A DNA stretch of 47,838 nucleotides, taken from contig VBKE01000023.1 in assembly GCA_005879605.1 (NCBI GenBank), positions 1 to 47,838 of the forward strand, written 5' to 3'. A program made the position numbers and the translations under genes. Origin of the DNA: Deltaproteobacteria bacterium. GTDB lineage: Bacteria; Desulfobacterota; Binatia; UBA9968. Of this stretch, positions 27,157 to 36,086 are shown piece by piece. Within the stretch, counting starts at the first letter, position 1. Every line of letters begins with the position of its first letter. A model generated the notes under the pieces. It did no database searches. It was not told the origin of the DNA and worked only from the letters and a program-made list of their open reading frames with translations.

Positions 27157-27633
27157 ATCGAGCGTATGAGCCGAGATTCAGGGCGTTGGCGGTAGGTGAG
27201 TCATAGTGGCCAGGGATCAGGAGGCGGCGGTGAGCAGCGGTATACGTCGACCTCTCAAATCTCGAATCTTTTCGCCTTTGTAAATTGTCTTTCCAGTGGG
27301 TGTCGTTCCGATTACCCGGTGAAAATTCACTGGATAACCGCCAATGAACAGCAGTAAACAGCGGGCTACATGCGAGCGGATAAGGTGATCAAGTAGCCTG
27401 ATCCCTTCCGCTAAGGAAGCATATCAATTTGGTTTCGCGTCTTGTGTGCTCGGTTCACCCTGAATTGGGTAGCAAGATTGGATTGAATTCTCCCTTCACT
27501 CACTTCCGAACTTTTATTTAAGCGTCGTTAATTGAATCCTCGGCTAAAGTAGAATAATTTTCGGTCGACGGCGCCTACTCGAAGTTGCTGTAGGTAGTCA
27601 ATCCGGGGTAAAACCAGGTTGAAGGAATGTAAA
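27157..27633. other. 477-bp region with a possible minus-strand coding trace
   Basis: No gene is firmly supported. On the minus strand, a frame ending at TGA 27217 reads 'GTTPTGKTIYKGEKIRDLRG' and continues to PLLTAAS. It stays open back to about 27404, but the only usual start is a GTG at 27330 (37 residues) without a ribosome site. It may be a small gene or a gene fragment. Confidence 0.25.
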
Positions 27634-28500
27634 ATGAAAGGGGGCGAGACGCTTCGGCTAGAGGATGGGCGGTTGCTCGGTTATGCAGTCTACGGCGATC
27701 CAGAGGGCTGGCCGATTTTCTACTTTCACGGTTTTCCTGGGTCGCGGCTTGAGGCGCAACTCGCCGACCGGGTCGCCGCACGAATGGGAATTCGCCTAAT
27801 CGCTCTCGATCGGCCGGGCTTTGGGCTTTCGGATTTCAAGCCCCGTCGAACCATCTTTGAGTGGCCTGACGACGTGGTCAAAATAGCTGATGCTCTAGGG
27901 ATCAACCGCTTTGCCACTATAGGAGTTTCGGGGGGCGGACCGTACGCGGCGGCGTGTGCGCTGAAGATTCCCCAGCGTTTGACCGCAGTGGCCATCGTTT
28001 GTGGCCTGGGCCCCCTAGACACCCCAAACGGTACGGATCGGATGATTCGGACGAATCATTTGATTTTCTTTCTCGGTCGCCGCCTGCCTTGGCTAGCAAA
28101 AATATCCCTGTGGCGCATAGCTTATCAGGTGCGACGCAATCCGGAGGGGACGCTTAGACGCATGATAGTTGCGCTACCTGATCCAGATAAGGCAGTACTC
28201 GCGAGGCCGGAGGTTAAAACCGCAATGAAAGACAACGTCGTTGAAGCGTTCCGTGGCGGAAGCCGCGGCGCCGCATGCGAATTGCTGCTCTACACTCGCC
28301 CGTGGGGGTTTCTGTTGCAAGACATTGCCACGCGAGTCAACCTTTGGCACGGGGAGCAGGATGTGAGTGTACCTCCGACCATGGGTCAATACCAAGCCCG
28401 CACCATTCCAAACTGCCGCGCTATCTTCTACCCCGGCGAAGGCCATTTTTCCTTAGTCATTAATCACATGGAGGAGGTCCTAAGCGGTTTGCTTGAATGA
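27634..28500 (+). CDS. Alpha/beta hydrolase
   Basis: A 288-residue hydrolase of the alpha/beta fold, starting at ATG 27634 with AAGGA 7 bp upstream. The oxyanion region 'YFHGFPGSR' and 'DRPGFGLSD' are typical. The nucleophile Ser99 lies in GVSGG, the acid is Asp243 (HGEQDVSVPP), and the His is His271 (EGHFSLV). The triad is complete. Substrate is unknown; esterase or haloalkane-type activities share the fold. It converges with an acyltransferase gene, stopping 6 bp before it. Confidence 0.9.
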   Translation: MKGGETLRLEDGRLLGYAVYGDPEGWPIFYFHGFPGSRLEAQLADRVAARMGIRLIALDRPGFGLSDFKPRRTIFEWPDDVVKIADALGINRFATIGVSGGGPYAAACALKIPQRLTAVAIVCGLGPLDTPNGTDRMIRTNHLIFFLGRRLPWLAKISLWRIAYQVRRNPEGTLRRMIVALPDPDKAVLARPEVKTAMKDNVVEAFRGGSRGAACELLLYTRPWGFLLQDIATRVNLWHGEQDVSVPPTMGQYQARTIPNCRAIFYPGEGHFSLVINHMEEVLSGLLE

Positions 28501-28506
28501 TGAAGG

Positions 28507-29373
28507 TCAAAAGTCTGGCCAGCCGCTTCTTCTCAAAACGGTTGACGACGGAGAACTCCTGGGAATAACCGCAGCGCTTCTAGCGCTCTTCTCGGGCTCC
28601 GAGCTTACTCCCTGCCCGATGACGTCATAACAGGCTTGGCTCAGTTGTTTGCGACCCTGAGAGTTATCCTGCAACTTAGAGGTTTCTATTCTGGGGTGGA
28701 TTTTGACCGAAACTTCAATGCGGTTGGTGCCTAAGAGATTCCAGAGATGAGGTGCAAAAGACATGTCGCCATACCAATATATGCAGTCTCTATTTGCTGC
28801 CGACACCGGACGCTGATCGACCAACCTATAGGTAAGTGTTACGGGCACGACGACCGCATGGGCCATCAACGGGGCAGCGAAAAATGCGGACTGAAAAGGG
28901 AGTAGTTTCTCTCCATTGGTAGAGGTGCCCTCAGGGAATACGAGGACATTCGCTCCTTGTCTCAGCATCTTGGAAATCCTGTCGAGGACCCGCAAGATGT
29001 CTTTTTTGTCTTCCCGATCAACAAAGATTACTTCTAAAAGTGTCAACAACTGACCAATCACGGGCCATCGCTTTACCTGTCGTTTCGTCACAAGAATCAT
29101 CGGAAAGAGACTCCCCAAGACGACACCGTCAAGATAACCAAGGTGGTTGCTAACGATGAAGTGACCGCCTGTGCCCAGACAATCCCCCGCTCCCTCCACG
29201 GTAACTTTTACGTTCAGGAGGATTCTTATCACCCCGGTGAAACTCTTCATCAGTTCGCTCAGGATTCTCGACCGAGGCAGTCTCAAGAGGGAGACCCCTA
29301 ACCAGACAAAAAACGCGGACATCAAAAAGCTAAGGAAAAGCAATACCAAAATAGTTAACTTAAGCGGCCGCAT
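28507..29373 (-). CDS. 1-acyl-sn-glycerol-3-phosphate acyltransferase-like (PlsC family)
   Basis: A 288-residue membrane-bound acyltransferase. An N-terminal hydrophobic span (about 7-30) precedes the LPLAT domain: the H-x4-D motif at H77-D82 (SNHLGYLDG), and FPEGT at 146-150 for the glycerophosphate site. It probably transfers an acyl group to lysophosphatidic acid or another lysolipid; the paralogue family includes ornithine lipid and lyso-lipid acyltransferases. The gene stands alone on the minus strand. Confidence 0.88.
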   Translation of the reverse strand: MRPLKLTILVLLFLSFLMSAFFVWLGVSLLRLPRSRILSELMKSFTGVIRILLNVKVTVEGAGDCLGTGGHFIVSNHLGYLDGVVLGSLFPMILVTKRQVKRWPVIGQLLTLLEVIFVDREDKKDILRVLDRISKMLRQGANVLVFPEGTSTNGEKLLPFQSAFFAAPLMAHAVVVPVTLTYRLVDQRPVSAANRDCIYWYGDMSFAPHLWNLLGTNRIEVSVKIHPRIETSKLQDNSQGRKQLSQACYDVIGQGVSSEPEKSARSAAVIPRSSPSSTVLRRSGWPDF

Positions 29374-29761
29374 TATGTACCTTTGGGCAGGAAGACTGAG
29401 ATCCGGGCCAAGTTATTTAGATATTGATATTCAATGTTTTAACTATACCTCCCGGATTCTCCTGCGTCAAATGGAACCCCTGCCTAGCTCATAGCTCATC
29501 ATTCGAATTAAATCGGCGCCGCCACCCGCGATCTAGGCGTGTGCCTCAAACGGCCTGAAGACCAGACAAAAATATCCCACCGGCCGCTCAGGAAATCGTC
29601 AACGACCTCGAAGCCGCAAGATCGCGGCGGATCTGGGTGGCGAGACTGTGAAACCAAACAAGAACTGATCCGGAAAGCGATAAAACTGATAGGCTGCCTG
29701 GAAGTTTTACTTCATGCGATGAAGCCGGCTTTGTTTACATTAGCTAGCTAGTCGCCTTTCA

Positions 29762-29782
29762 AAACTTCCACGGTGGAAGTTT
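29762..29782. promoter_or_regulatory. Operator-like palindrome upstream of hpf
   Basis: Half-sites AAACTTCCAC and GTGGAAGTTT are perfect reverse complements around a single central G, giving a 21-bp dyad. It lies 49 bp before the -35 of the hpf promoter. Such symmetry suggests a dimeric regulator site; the regulator is unknown. Confidence 0.45.
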
Positions 29783-29831
29783 CCGTCGTCATAGAACGCA
29801 AAAAATTTCTCTGTCCAGTTTTCTTGAAGTA

Positions 29832-29860
29832 TTGACAGCGGCATGTATCTTGCGTGAAAT
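29832..29860 (+). promoter_or_regulatory. Promoter for the hpf-type gene
   Basis: A perfect TTGACA at 29832-29837, then 17 bp, then TGAAAT at 29855-29860 (4 of 6). Transcription should start near 29867, about 54 nt before the ATG at 29921. Confidence 0.6.
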
Positions 29861-29920
29861 AAATTTTCAGCAGAGAGGTCTTGTCCGTTGCCCACCGCAG
29901 ATAAAATGGAGGTTGACCTT

Positions 29921-30457
29921 ATGCAGGTTCCTTTGAAGATCACTTTCCGTAACGTTCGCAAAACGCCGGACATCGAAGCGCTGATCGGCAAGCAAGCCGC
30001 AAAGCTCGAACGCGTCTGTAATCACATCGTTAGCTGTCGCATGGCCGTAGAGAAACCGCAGCAACACCAACGAACCGGGAATCCTTTTCGCGTGCGGATC
30101 GATGTCAGCGAAGGCGACCTTCACGAACGGTTGCCCACGGTCTTACGCGGCGCATTCGGCGTCATGCGCCGGCAGATCAAGAAGCTGGCTGAGAAACAAC
30201 GTAGCCAGGTCAAGACTCACCCCGAGCAGGCAGTCGGCGGATTTGTGAGCCTCTTATTGCGTAGAGAAGCCTATGGATTTATCAGGAGCTTGGACGGTCG
30301 TGAAATTTACTTTCACGAGAACAGCATGCCAGCAGGAGAATTTGGCCGCTTAGAGATTGGAACCGGTGTGCGTTGGGTGGAGGAACAGGGGGAAAAAGGG
30401 CCTCAGGCCAGCGCCCTGCGGATCGTCGACAAGCCTGGCTCCCGGACCGGAAAGTAG
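29921..30457 (+). CDS. HPF/RaiA-type ribosome factor fused to a cold-shock-like domain
   Basis: A 178-residue two-domain protein. The N-terminal part (MQVPLKITFRNV to about 100) has the sigma54-modulation/S30AE fold pattern of ribosome hibernation factors. The C-terminal part (about 107-170) reads 'RREAYGFIRSLDGREIYFHENS' and 'RWVEEQGEKGPQASALRIV', a cold-shock RNA-binding domain. The start at 29921 is chosen because GGAGGT lies 7 bp before it; earlier ATG and TTG codons would swallow that site. The fusion suggests a factor that binds idle ribosomes and RNA. It has its own promoter. Confidence 0.88.
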   Translation: MQVPLKITFRNVRKTPDIEALIGKQAAKLERVCNHIVSCRMAVEKPQQHQRTGNPFRVRIDVSEGDLHERLPTVLRGAFGVMRRQIKKLAEKQRSQVKTHPEQAVGGFVSLLLRREAYGFIRSLDGREIYFHENSMPAGEFGRLEIGTGVRWVEEQGEKGPQASALRIVDKPGSRTGK

Positions 30458-30710
30458 ACCGGCGTAAACGCGGTTGCTCAGGGTCGCATTCCGAATCTTG
30501 GGGAGGCACTCATGGCGGGCCTTGCATTACGACAGTGACCCTCTGCGACGAGAATCTGATCTTGCCACAGATGAATGGCTCTTCAGCTATCGAGGAAACT
30601 TGCCTGCGGGGACAAAAAAAGGGGGGAGACACGCCGCTTTAATTCTCGACACCTCGATTGTTGGAAGCTCCGTCACAGGAGGAATCTGTGGCAGCGTCGG
30701 GAAATAGCGG

Positions 30711-31091
30711 CTAAGAGGAGTCATCCCCTGAGGAAGTTCTAAATGATCTTAGGTCCCTGCGCTTCTTGTTAGATGATTTCAGAACAGTTTCCCAGACGAT
30801 CGCAGCGATACCGCAAGCCAGAAGCACTCCTCCCAGGCGTGGCATCGAAAACACAACTCCGGCGACTCCGAGCACGAGAAGCCACAATCCGGTTGTCGCT
30901 GGGCTGATGGATCGTTTAGGCCGCTCCACTCGCTCACTTTTCTGAATCCTGCGCGTTTCTTCCTCAAAGATGGCGGACGCGGTTTTCCTGAGTTCTTCCT
31001 GAAAAGCGACCTCTGCCTCCCGGGTTAGACTCGCCCCCTGCATGAGTCTCTCGATCTCTTGTTCCCGCTTTTGCCGTTCTGAATTCATCAC
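30711..31091 (-). CDS. Small membrane protein of unknown function
   Basis: A 126-residue protein. A charged, helical N-terminal part (MNSERQKREQEIERLMQG to about 65) is followed by two hydrophobic spans (about 67-84 and 86-102) and a basic tail (NKKRRDLRS). It may be a double-span inner-membrane protein with both ends in the cytoplasm. The start could be GTG 31091 or ATG 31088, with a weak TAGGTG site. No family is recognised. Confidence 0.6.
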   Translation of the reverse strand: MMNSERQKREQEIERLMQGASLTREAEVAFQEELRKTASAIFEEETRRIQKSERVERPKRSISPATTGLWLLVLGVAGVVFSMPRLGGVLLACGIAAIVWETVLKSSNKKRRDLRSFRTSSGDDSS

Positions 31092-31181
31092 CTAAATCCA
31101 AAAATAGTTTTTCTAAGATTGGCTCGATTGTCAATGAGGAAGTGACGATTTCTGGGATGAGACGTTAAGATTAGTCTTCGC

Positions 31182-31595
31182 CTAGGGCAGCTTCCTGCTC
31201 ACGGAAATAAGCCAGCATTGGCGGCACCGACGTGCACCAAAGGTTTTGCGACCTCCGCACCTGGGGCACTGGTAAGTCCGCGGATTCGTCCTGCTCCGCT
31301 CTACCAGCTTTAGAGGGGTTACGGCCAGTAGGATCTCTCGTATCTGCTTTTCGGTAGCCCGCTCCGGGCACTCGCCTCGACGCCGCAGCCAAGGCCAGAA
31401 GAGCACAAAACGTTCCGGCTTGGTTGCCTTCAGCGTTTGAAGCTCTCGTCGAGTTCCGCACCCGAGCTCCTTTTGCAATCGCGCGCACCGCATGATGGCC
31501 ATACCGCTCATTTTCATCGGACACCAGACCATGCCGGTCGGATACTCAAAGATCTCGGACGCGAGGGATGAGCTAGGCTTTCTGAGAGCAGGCAT
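31182..31595 (-). CDS. Cysteine-rich, probably zinc-binding protein of unknown function
   Basis: A 137-residue basic protein. The C-terminal part has a clear four-cysteine ribbon, 'YQCPRCGGRKTFGARRCRQC', and the N-terminal part has further cysteines (VWCP, MRCARLQKELGCG, GECPE). This spacing suggests two zinc sites. It resembles uncharacterised proteins with 'RFVLFWPWLRRRGECPERA'. No membrane or signal sequence is seen. The gene is alone, and its function is unknown. Confidence 0.6.
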   Translation of the reverse strand: MPALRKPSSSLASEIFEYPTGMVWCPMKMSGMAIMRCARLQKELGCGTRRELQTLKATKPERFVLFWPWLRRRGECPERATEKQIREILLAVTPLKLVERSRTNPRTYQCPRCGGRKTFGARRCRQCWLISVSRKLP

Positions 31596-32110
31596 TCTAG
31601 AAATTCTCTGCTAATTTTCCCTGAGCGATTTATGAGATAGTTCTATCCAATAACCCAGACCGATGTTGACCGCAATACCCGGGCGGCTGAAAAAGATCGA
31701 CAGAAGAAAATTAGGATGAAAGGGCAACATCTCTAAATGGTGGTGCTGTCAAGCACTCACAGATCGATTTTCTACGTCAGTCGTATGGGGAAATTAGAGT
31801 AAATCTGGTTGAGTGAGCCCGGAAGACATAGCGAAATAGAAATGAGGACAGGTCCCGTTAAGGTCGCCGGACCGGACAGCATAGCTGCATTCAGTGTAGG
31901 CGCTCAGCGAACAAAGATGGGCTCGGCATCAATATCGTTTTGGCAAAAGATCCCTCTTCCTTTGCCACCCAAAGAGGGATCAATCTGGCATTCATCGCTG
32001 CAAAACTAATTGCAATTTTCGCGGGTAGGGCGGCGGCCCGCAGCTCACAGACATTGCCGGGTAGTAGAAGGGCAAGGCATACCCAAAATCAAACTCCCAC
32101 ACAGAAGAAA
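31596..32110. other. Region of 515 bp upstream of adenine deaminase with competing hairpins
   Basis: No gene is supported. The stretch may be the 5' region of the deaminase gene. It contains GGCAAA (31942-31947) paired with TTTGCC (31961-31966), and GATCCCTCTT (31949-31958) paired with AAGAGGGATC (31972-31981). These two hairpins overlap and cannot form together. No T-run follows. Confidence 0.35.
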
Positions 32111-33301
32111 ATGCATGACACTTGTCCATTTAACCCTTTCGTAGAAAGGATTAGAATTCAAGAAAAGATCGACGCCGGAGAGAAAACGTCCGCCCTTCTA
32201 AGCTCTCTCGGTGACTGTAAGCGAAAAACGCCACCACTTGCACGTACAATAATAATCAGCACGTTGAAGAATCAAAAAAAGCCTGTGCCAGAAGCATTTA
32301 TTGAAGGCATTCCAAAGGCGGAATTGCATATCCACATCGAAGGTTCCTTGGAACCCGAACTTATGTTTGAGTTCGCGCGGCGCAACGGATTGAGACTCCC
32401 GTTCACGTCCGTAGACGAGGTGCGTGAAGCGTATGAATTTGCTGACCTGCAATCATTTCTCCAACTCTATTATCAAGGTGTCCGTGTACTGGTTAATGAA
32501 AGAGATTTCTACGATTTGACCTGCGCATACCTTAAAAAGGCGCGCTCTCAGAACATTCGCTATAGTGAAATGTTTTTCGACCCCCAAGCCCATACAGGCC
32601 GGGGCATCGCATTTGACACTGTGATTGGCGGAATTCATCATGCCATGCTGGATGCCAAACAACGCCTCGGTATCTCGTCAAAGCTAGTGATGTGCTTTCT
32701 ACGGGATTTGAGCGAAGAGTCAGCTATCGCCACCTTGCAGCAAGCTCTACCCTTTAAGGACTGGATTGTTGCCGTAGGCTTGGATTCATCGGAAGTCGGG
32801 CACCCGCCAGAAAAATTCACCAAAGTATTCGATAAGGCACGTGAGGAGGGATTTCTGACAGTTGCCCATGCAGGTGAAGAGGGCCCACCGGAATACGTCT
32901 GGCAGGCGCTGGACAGGCTCAAAGTATCGCGTATCGATCATGGCGTCCGTTGCATTGAAGACCCAGATCTGACCGCACGATTAGCAGCCGACGGGATACC
33001 CTTAACCGTTTGCCCTCTGTCCAATGTCAAGCTCCGAGTATTCGAGTCCGTAGAGCAGCACAATTTAAAACAGTTACTCGATCATGGATTGTGTGTGACC
33101 ATAAACTCTGACGACCCAGCTTATTTTGGAGGTTATCTAACGGAAAATTTCCTCGCCGTACAAAAAGCATTGAGACTAGACCGCCATGACATTTATTGCC
33201 TGGTGAGGAATTCGTTCCAGGCCGCTTTTCTCAGCCCAGACGAGAAGCAAACCTTCCTAGACGAATTGGACAACTACATCTCACAAAACCAAGACAAATA
33301 A
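32111..33301 (+). CDS. Adenine deaminase (adenosine deaminase family, Pseudomonas type)
   Basis: A metal-dependent deaminase converting adenine to hypoxanthine. The motifs are those of the adenine-specific subgroup rather than true adenosine deaminase: '[22 protein letters not shown]', '[15 protein letters not shown]', '[21 protein letters not shown]' and '[17 protein letters not shown]'. Zinc ligands H73 and H75, the His in VAHAGEE, and the Asp in SDDPAYF are present. From ATG 32111 the protein has 396 residues; family members start about nine residues before PKAELH, which would fit GTG 32285 (338 residues). Neither has a good ribosome site, so the start is uncertain. Confidence 0.88.
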   Translation: MHDTCPFNPFVERIRIQEKIDAGEKTSALLSSLGDCKRKTPPLARTIIISTLKNQKKPVPEAFIEGIPKAELHIHIEGSLEPELMFEFARRNGLRLPFTSVDEVREAYEFADLQSFLQLYYQGVRVLVNERDFYDLTCAYLKKARSQNIRYSEMFFDPQAHTGRGIAFDTVIGGIHHAMLDAKQRLGISSKLVMCFLRDLSEESAIATLQQALPFKDWIVAVGLDSSEVGHPPEKFTKVFDKAREEGFLTVAHAGEEGPPEYVWQALDRLKVSRIDHGVRCIEDPDLTARLAADGIPLTVCPLSNVKLRVFESVEQHNLKQLLDHGLCVTINSDDPAYFGGYLTENFLAVQKALRLDRHDIYCLVRNSFQAAFLSPDEKQTFLDELDNYISQNQDK

Positions 33302-33350
33302 TTTGTCAGCCGACAGACTTTCGGGATTATGGCCGCGATGATCAAGATCG

Positions 33351-33899
33351 TCACTCACCGCGTTCTCCGAGCCCTTCTATCCGGTAAATATCCGGCAGGT
33401 AGCGATACTGCTCGGCGTAGTCGATGCCGTAACCCACGATGAAACCTTTAGCGATCTCGAACCCTACGTAGTCTACCGGCACGTCAACAAGCCGCCGTTC
33501 TCGCTTGTCGATCAGGGTGCAAACTTTGATGGACCGAGGCCCTAGTTCCTTGAGTTTGTGCTGAATCGCCTGGAGAGTGACTCCGGTGTCCTCGATATCC
33601 TCGACCAGCAAAATCTGTCGCCCTGAGACTGGAACCTGAAGCTCTTTGGTGATGACCGCCTGCCCTGATGTTTGTGTTCGAGAACCGTAGCTCGCGGCGC
33701 CGATAAAGTCGACTATTACCGGAATAGTCAGGTGCCGAATTAGGTCGGCGAGAAAGACAAATGCGCCCCGCAGAATGCCAATGAGAACTAAATCACTCCC
33801 CGCATAATCGGCGCTAATGCTCGCAGCTAACTCCCTGACACGGCGGGCGATCTGCTCGCGGGAATAGAGGAGAACAAGGCGCCCTGATGGGTCCTTCAT
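33351..33899 (-). CDS. hpt: Hypoxanthine phosphoribosyltransferase
   Basis: A 182-residue salvage enzyme that makes IMP (and usually GMP) from hypoxanthine or guanine and PRPP. The PRPP-binding motif is intact (LLVEDIEDTGVTLQAI), as are 'LIGILRGAFVFLADLIRHL' and 'YGIDYAEQYRYLPDI'. It converges with adenine deaminase, whose product is its substrate, 50 bp apart. Starts at ATG 33899 behind GGAGAGAAG. Confidence 0.95.
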   Translation of the reverse strand: MKDPSGRLVLLYSREQIARRVRELAASISADYAGSDLVLIGILRGAFVFLADLIRHLTIPVIVDFIGAASYGSRTQTSGQAVITKELQVPVSGRQILLVEDIEDTGVTLQAIQHKLKELGPRSIKVCTLIDKRERRLVDVPVDYVGFEIAKGFIVGYGIDYAEQYRYLPDIYRIEGLGERGE

Positions 33900-34106
33900 T
33901 GTGCTTCTCTCCTAATGTGTTTCTTCTCGAGTAGTGCGAGAGAACCATAAACCTATTTCACCCGGGGATGCAATTCTAAGACGCGTCGAATCAAACACGG
34001 GGTCTTTAAGGTGAGGGAGAATTGGATTCAATGAAGGGTGAATGGTGTTAGACTTGCGAAGTTTTGCGCTAACGATGGGCCCAGGGTAAGTCAATGGTGA
34101 TAGACG

Positions 34107-34931
34107 TTAATCGCTTTTCGTTAGCAAGCCGTGCTTGGCATAGACCTCGGCTCGTCGATTCTTAAGCAGCGGCAATTTCTCCCTGACATCGGAGACGATT
34201 TTTGGATCAAGCTCGACAACTTCCAAGCCTTCACGCTCGCCCATTTCAGCGATGATTCGACCGAAGGGGTCTACAACCATGCTATGTCCGATGTAGACGT
34301 TTCCGATCTGGTCGGGCGCGATCACATAGCAGCCGTTTTCCAGCGCCCTAGCTCGCACCATCGTCTGCCAGTGCTCGACCTTCATTTCGCCTTGGACCCA
34401 ACCGGATGGTGCCACGAGGACGTCGGCTCCCATCAAAGTCAAAAGCCGGGACAATTCGGGAAAGCGAAGATCGTAGCAGATCATCATGCCGATGTTTCCC
34501 ACGTCCGTTTGCATCGGGGCTGTCACATCGCCGCCGGCGACAAACTTCTCTGACTCTTTGAATCCAAGGGCATCGTAGAGATGGAGCTTCCTGTAGACCG
34601 CTGCAATATTTCCGCCGCCGTCGATCCACAGGGCGGTGTCGTAAACTCGGTTCGGTAAATCGCATCGCTCATAAATTGTTGCCAGAACGTTGATCCTGGC
34701 TCTTTTCGCAGACTCTCGTAGCGCTGATGTAAAAGGCCCGGTTGCCGTCTCGGCAACCTCGCAGAGTTCTTCGGCCGATTGATTGCTCGGAGAGAAAGCC
34801 ATGAGGAACTCGGGAAAGGCAACGAGCGAGGCTCCCTCGCTTTTCGCTTGGTTAAGGAATTCCTTGGCGGCCAGTAGATTTTTGGCTTTATCAGTGGAGG
34901 ATTGGAGTTGAGCCAGGGCGATTCTAGTCAT
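34107..34931 (-). CDS. Carbon-nitrogen hydrolase (nitrilase superfamily, Nit-like amidase)
   Basis: A 274-residue enzyme with the E-K-C triad: Glu41 (AFPEFLMAF), Lys115 (YRKLHLYDA), Cys152 (MMICYDLRFPE). The last motif is typical of the Nit1/Nit2 omega-amidase and deaminated-glutathione amidase group. It hydrolyses an amide in the cytoplasm; the natural substrate is unknown. It lies next to an ornithine-cyclodeaminase homologue on the same strand, 47 bp apart, so they may serve one amino-acid breakdown route. Confidence 0.92.
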   Translation of the reverse strand: MTRIALAQLQSSTDKAKNLLAAKEFLNQAKSEGASLVAFPEFLMAFSPSNQSAEELCEVAETATGPFTSALRESAKRARINVLATIYERCDLPNRVYDTALWIDGGGNIAAVYRKLHLYDALGFKESEKFVAGGDVTAPMQTDVGNIGMMICYDLRFPELSRLLTLMGADVLVAPSGWVQGEMKVEHWQTMVRARALENGCYVIAPDQIGNVYIGHSMVVDPFGRIIAEMGEREGLEVVELDPKIVSDVREKLPLLKNRRAEVYAKHGLLTKSD

Positions 34932-34978
34932 GCTATGAGTAGCTAATTTCAGGAGTGAATGACAGGGGACGACGAGAC

Positions 34979-36034
34979 TCAGGCATCGAGAATTTGTCCC
35001 GCGTTCTTCTTTTGAGCCTGCTCAAGAACCAGAGCGCCCAGAGCGACATCGGCGACTCCCTGTCCCGCATTGTTTTTATAGAAGGTAATCTGATCGGCTT
35101 TGGTGCGGCCTTCTTTCTTGCCGGCTAGAATGTCGCCGATTTCCACAAGCTGCTCCCATTTGATCACGCCCCGCTGGACCGGATCGTATATATCCGCTTG
35201 TTCGTCCTGAAGGGCCTGCTGAATGGAAACAATACCCAGCACGTCGCTTCGCGCCAGAGTGACGTCATCGATTTCGCGTCGCTTCGCCTGAATGAATCCC
35301 CCTTTGACCAACCCGACGTTGCTGCCGACAATGGTGGTCACATGAGTGCCGGGCTCAAGCCAATGGCCATCAAAAACCGGCACACTCGAATTCGTGGCAC
35401 ACAAGACGATATCCATGCCCTGCATCACCTCGCGAGCTGACGAGACCGGCATGATATTGATATTCAGCAGCGGCCCCATTTCGTCTGCGAACTTCTGGCA
35501 ATTTTCCGGCCGCCGGCTGTAAACCTTTACTTCTTTGATCCGGCGCACTTTGGTTAATGCGACCAGGTGATTCTTCGCTTGGCCCTGGGAGCCGAAGATA
35601 CCGAGTCTTTCGGCATCAGGACGAGCCAGCAGATCAGTGCCGACGGCACTGGTTGCCGCGGTGCGAACCCCGGTGACGGCGATGTTGTTCGGCAATTCCG
35701 AGCAGGTGATTTCACCGATAATAATCGCCTTGAGCTCGCCCTCGGCGGAATCGTAGAGCACGATCACCGGGTGATTGAGTCGCGGGTACTCTTGGTGCTC
35801 AGCCATAGGCTTGACCCATTCGCAGTGAGTCATGAGCCCCGTGGCTTTGGCCGCCGGTACGCCTCCCTGGTGGACGCTGACTCGCACTCCGGTCGGAACG
35901 TGGATTCGTCGGCGCGGTGCGTTCAGTTGAGGGTTCTCTCCCCACTCGCGGAATCCTGTGCGCACGGCTTCGACGGCAGCTTTCATCCCGACGACGCCTC
36001 TGATTTCTGCGGGACGAATGAGCAGCGGTTTCAC
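34979..36034 (-). CDS. Ornithine cyclodeaminase/mu-crystallin family protein
   Basis: A 351-residue NAD(P)-dependent enzyme. The family motif 'GVRTAATSAVGTDLLARPDA' and Rossmann loop 'LGIFGSQGQAKNHLVAL' are present, with 'VGSNVGLVKGGFIQAKRREIDD' behind. Members cyclise ornithine, or reduce ketimines or act as amino-acid dehydrogenases, so the substrate cannot be fixed here. It lies between a nitrilase-type amidase and a GST-like gene on the same strand. The nearby peptide importer could feed it. Confidence 0.9.
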   Translation of the reverse strand: MKPLLIRPAEIRGVVGMKAAVEAVRTGFREWGENPQLNAPRRRIHVPTGVRVSVHQGGVPAAKATGLMTHCEWVKPMAEHQEYPRLNHPVIVLYDSAEGELKAIIIGEITCSELPNNIAVTGVRTAATSAVGTDLLARPDAERLGIFGSQGQAKNHLVALTKVRRIKEVKVYSRRPENCQKFADEMGPLLNINIMPVSSAREVMQGMDIVLCATNSSVPVFDGHWLEPGTHVTTIVGSNVGLVKGGFIQAKRREIDDVTLARSDVLGIVSIQQALQDEQADIYDPVQRGVIKWEQLVEIGDILAGKKEGRTKADQITFYKNNAGQGVADVALGALVLEQAQKKNAGQILDA

Positions 36035-36086
36035 TGACGAACTCCTTAAAAACGAGGCTCAGGAATCAACCGCAAAGAACCGTCGG

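Larger units (their letters stand above)
29374..29920. other. Intergenic region of 547 bp carrying control sites for the hpf gene
   Basis: No gene is supported. It carries the divergent 5' regions of the acyltransferase and hpf genes, several short dyads (GAAGTTTTACTTC near 29701, CTTCAT-GCG-ATGAAG near 29711) and the long palindrome and promoter listed separately. Confidence 0.45.

Noticed and set aside
29539..29751. 70-codon plus-strand frame upstream of hpf
   Set aside because: No ribosome site, no conserved pattern, and it lies in a dyad-rich control region.
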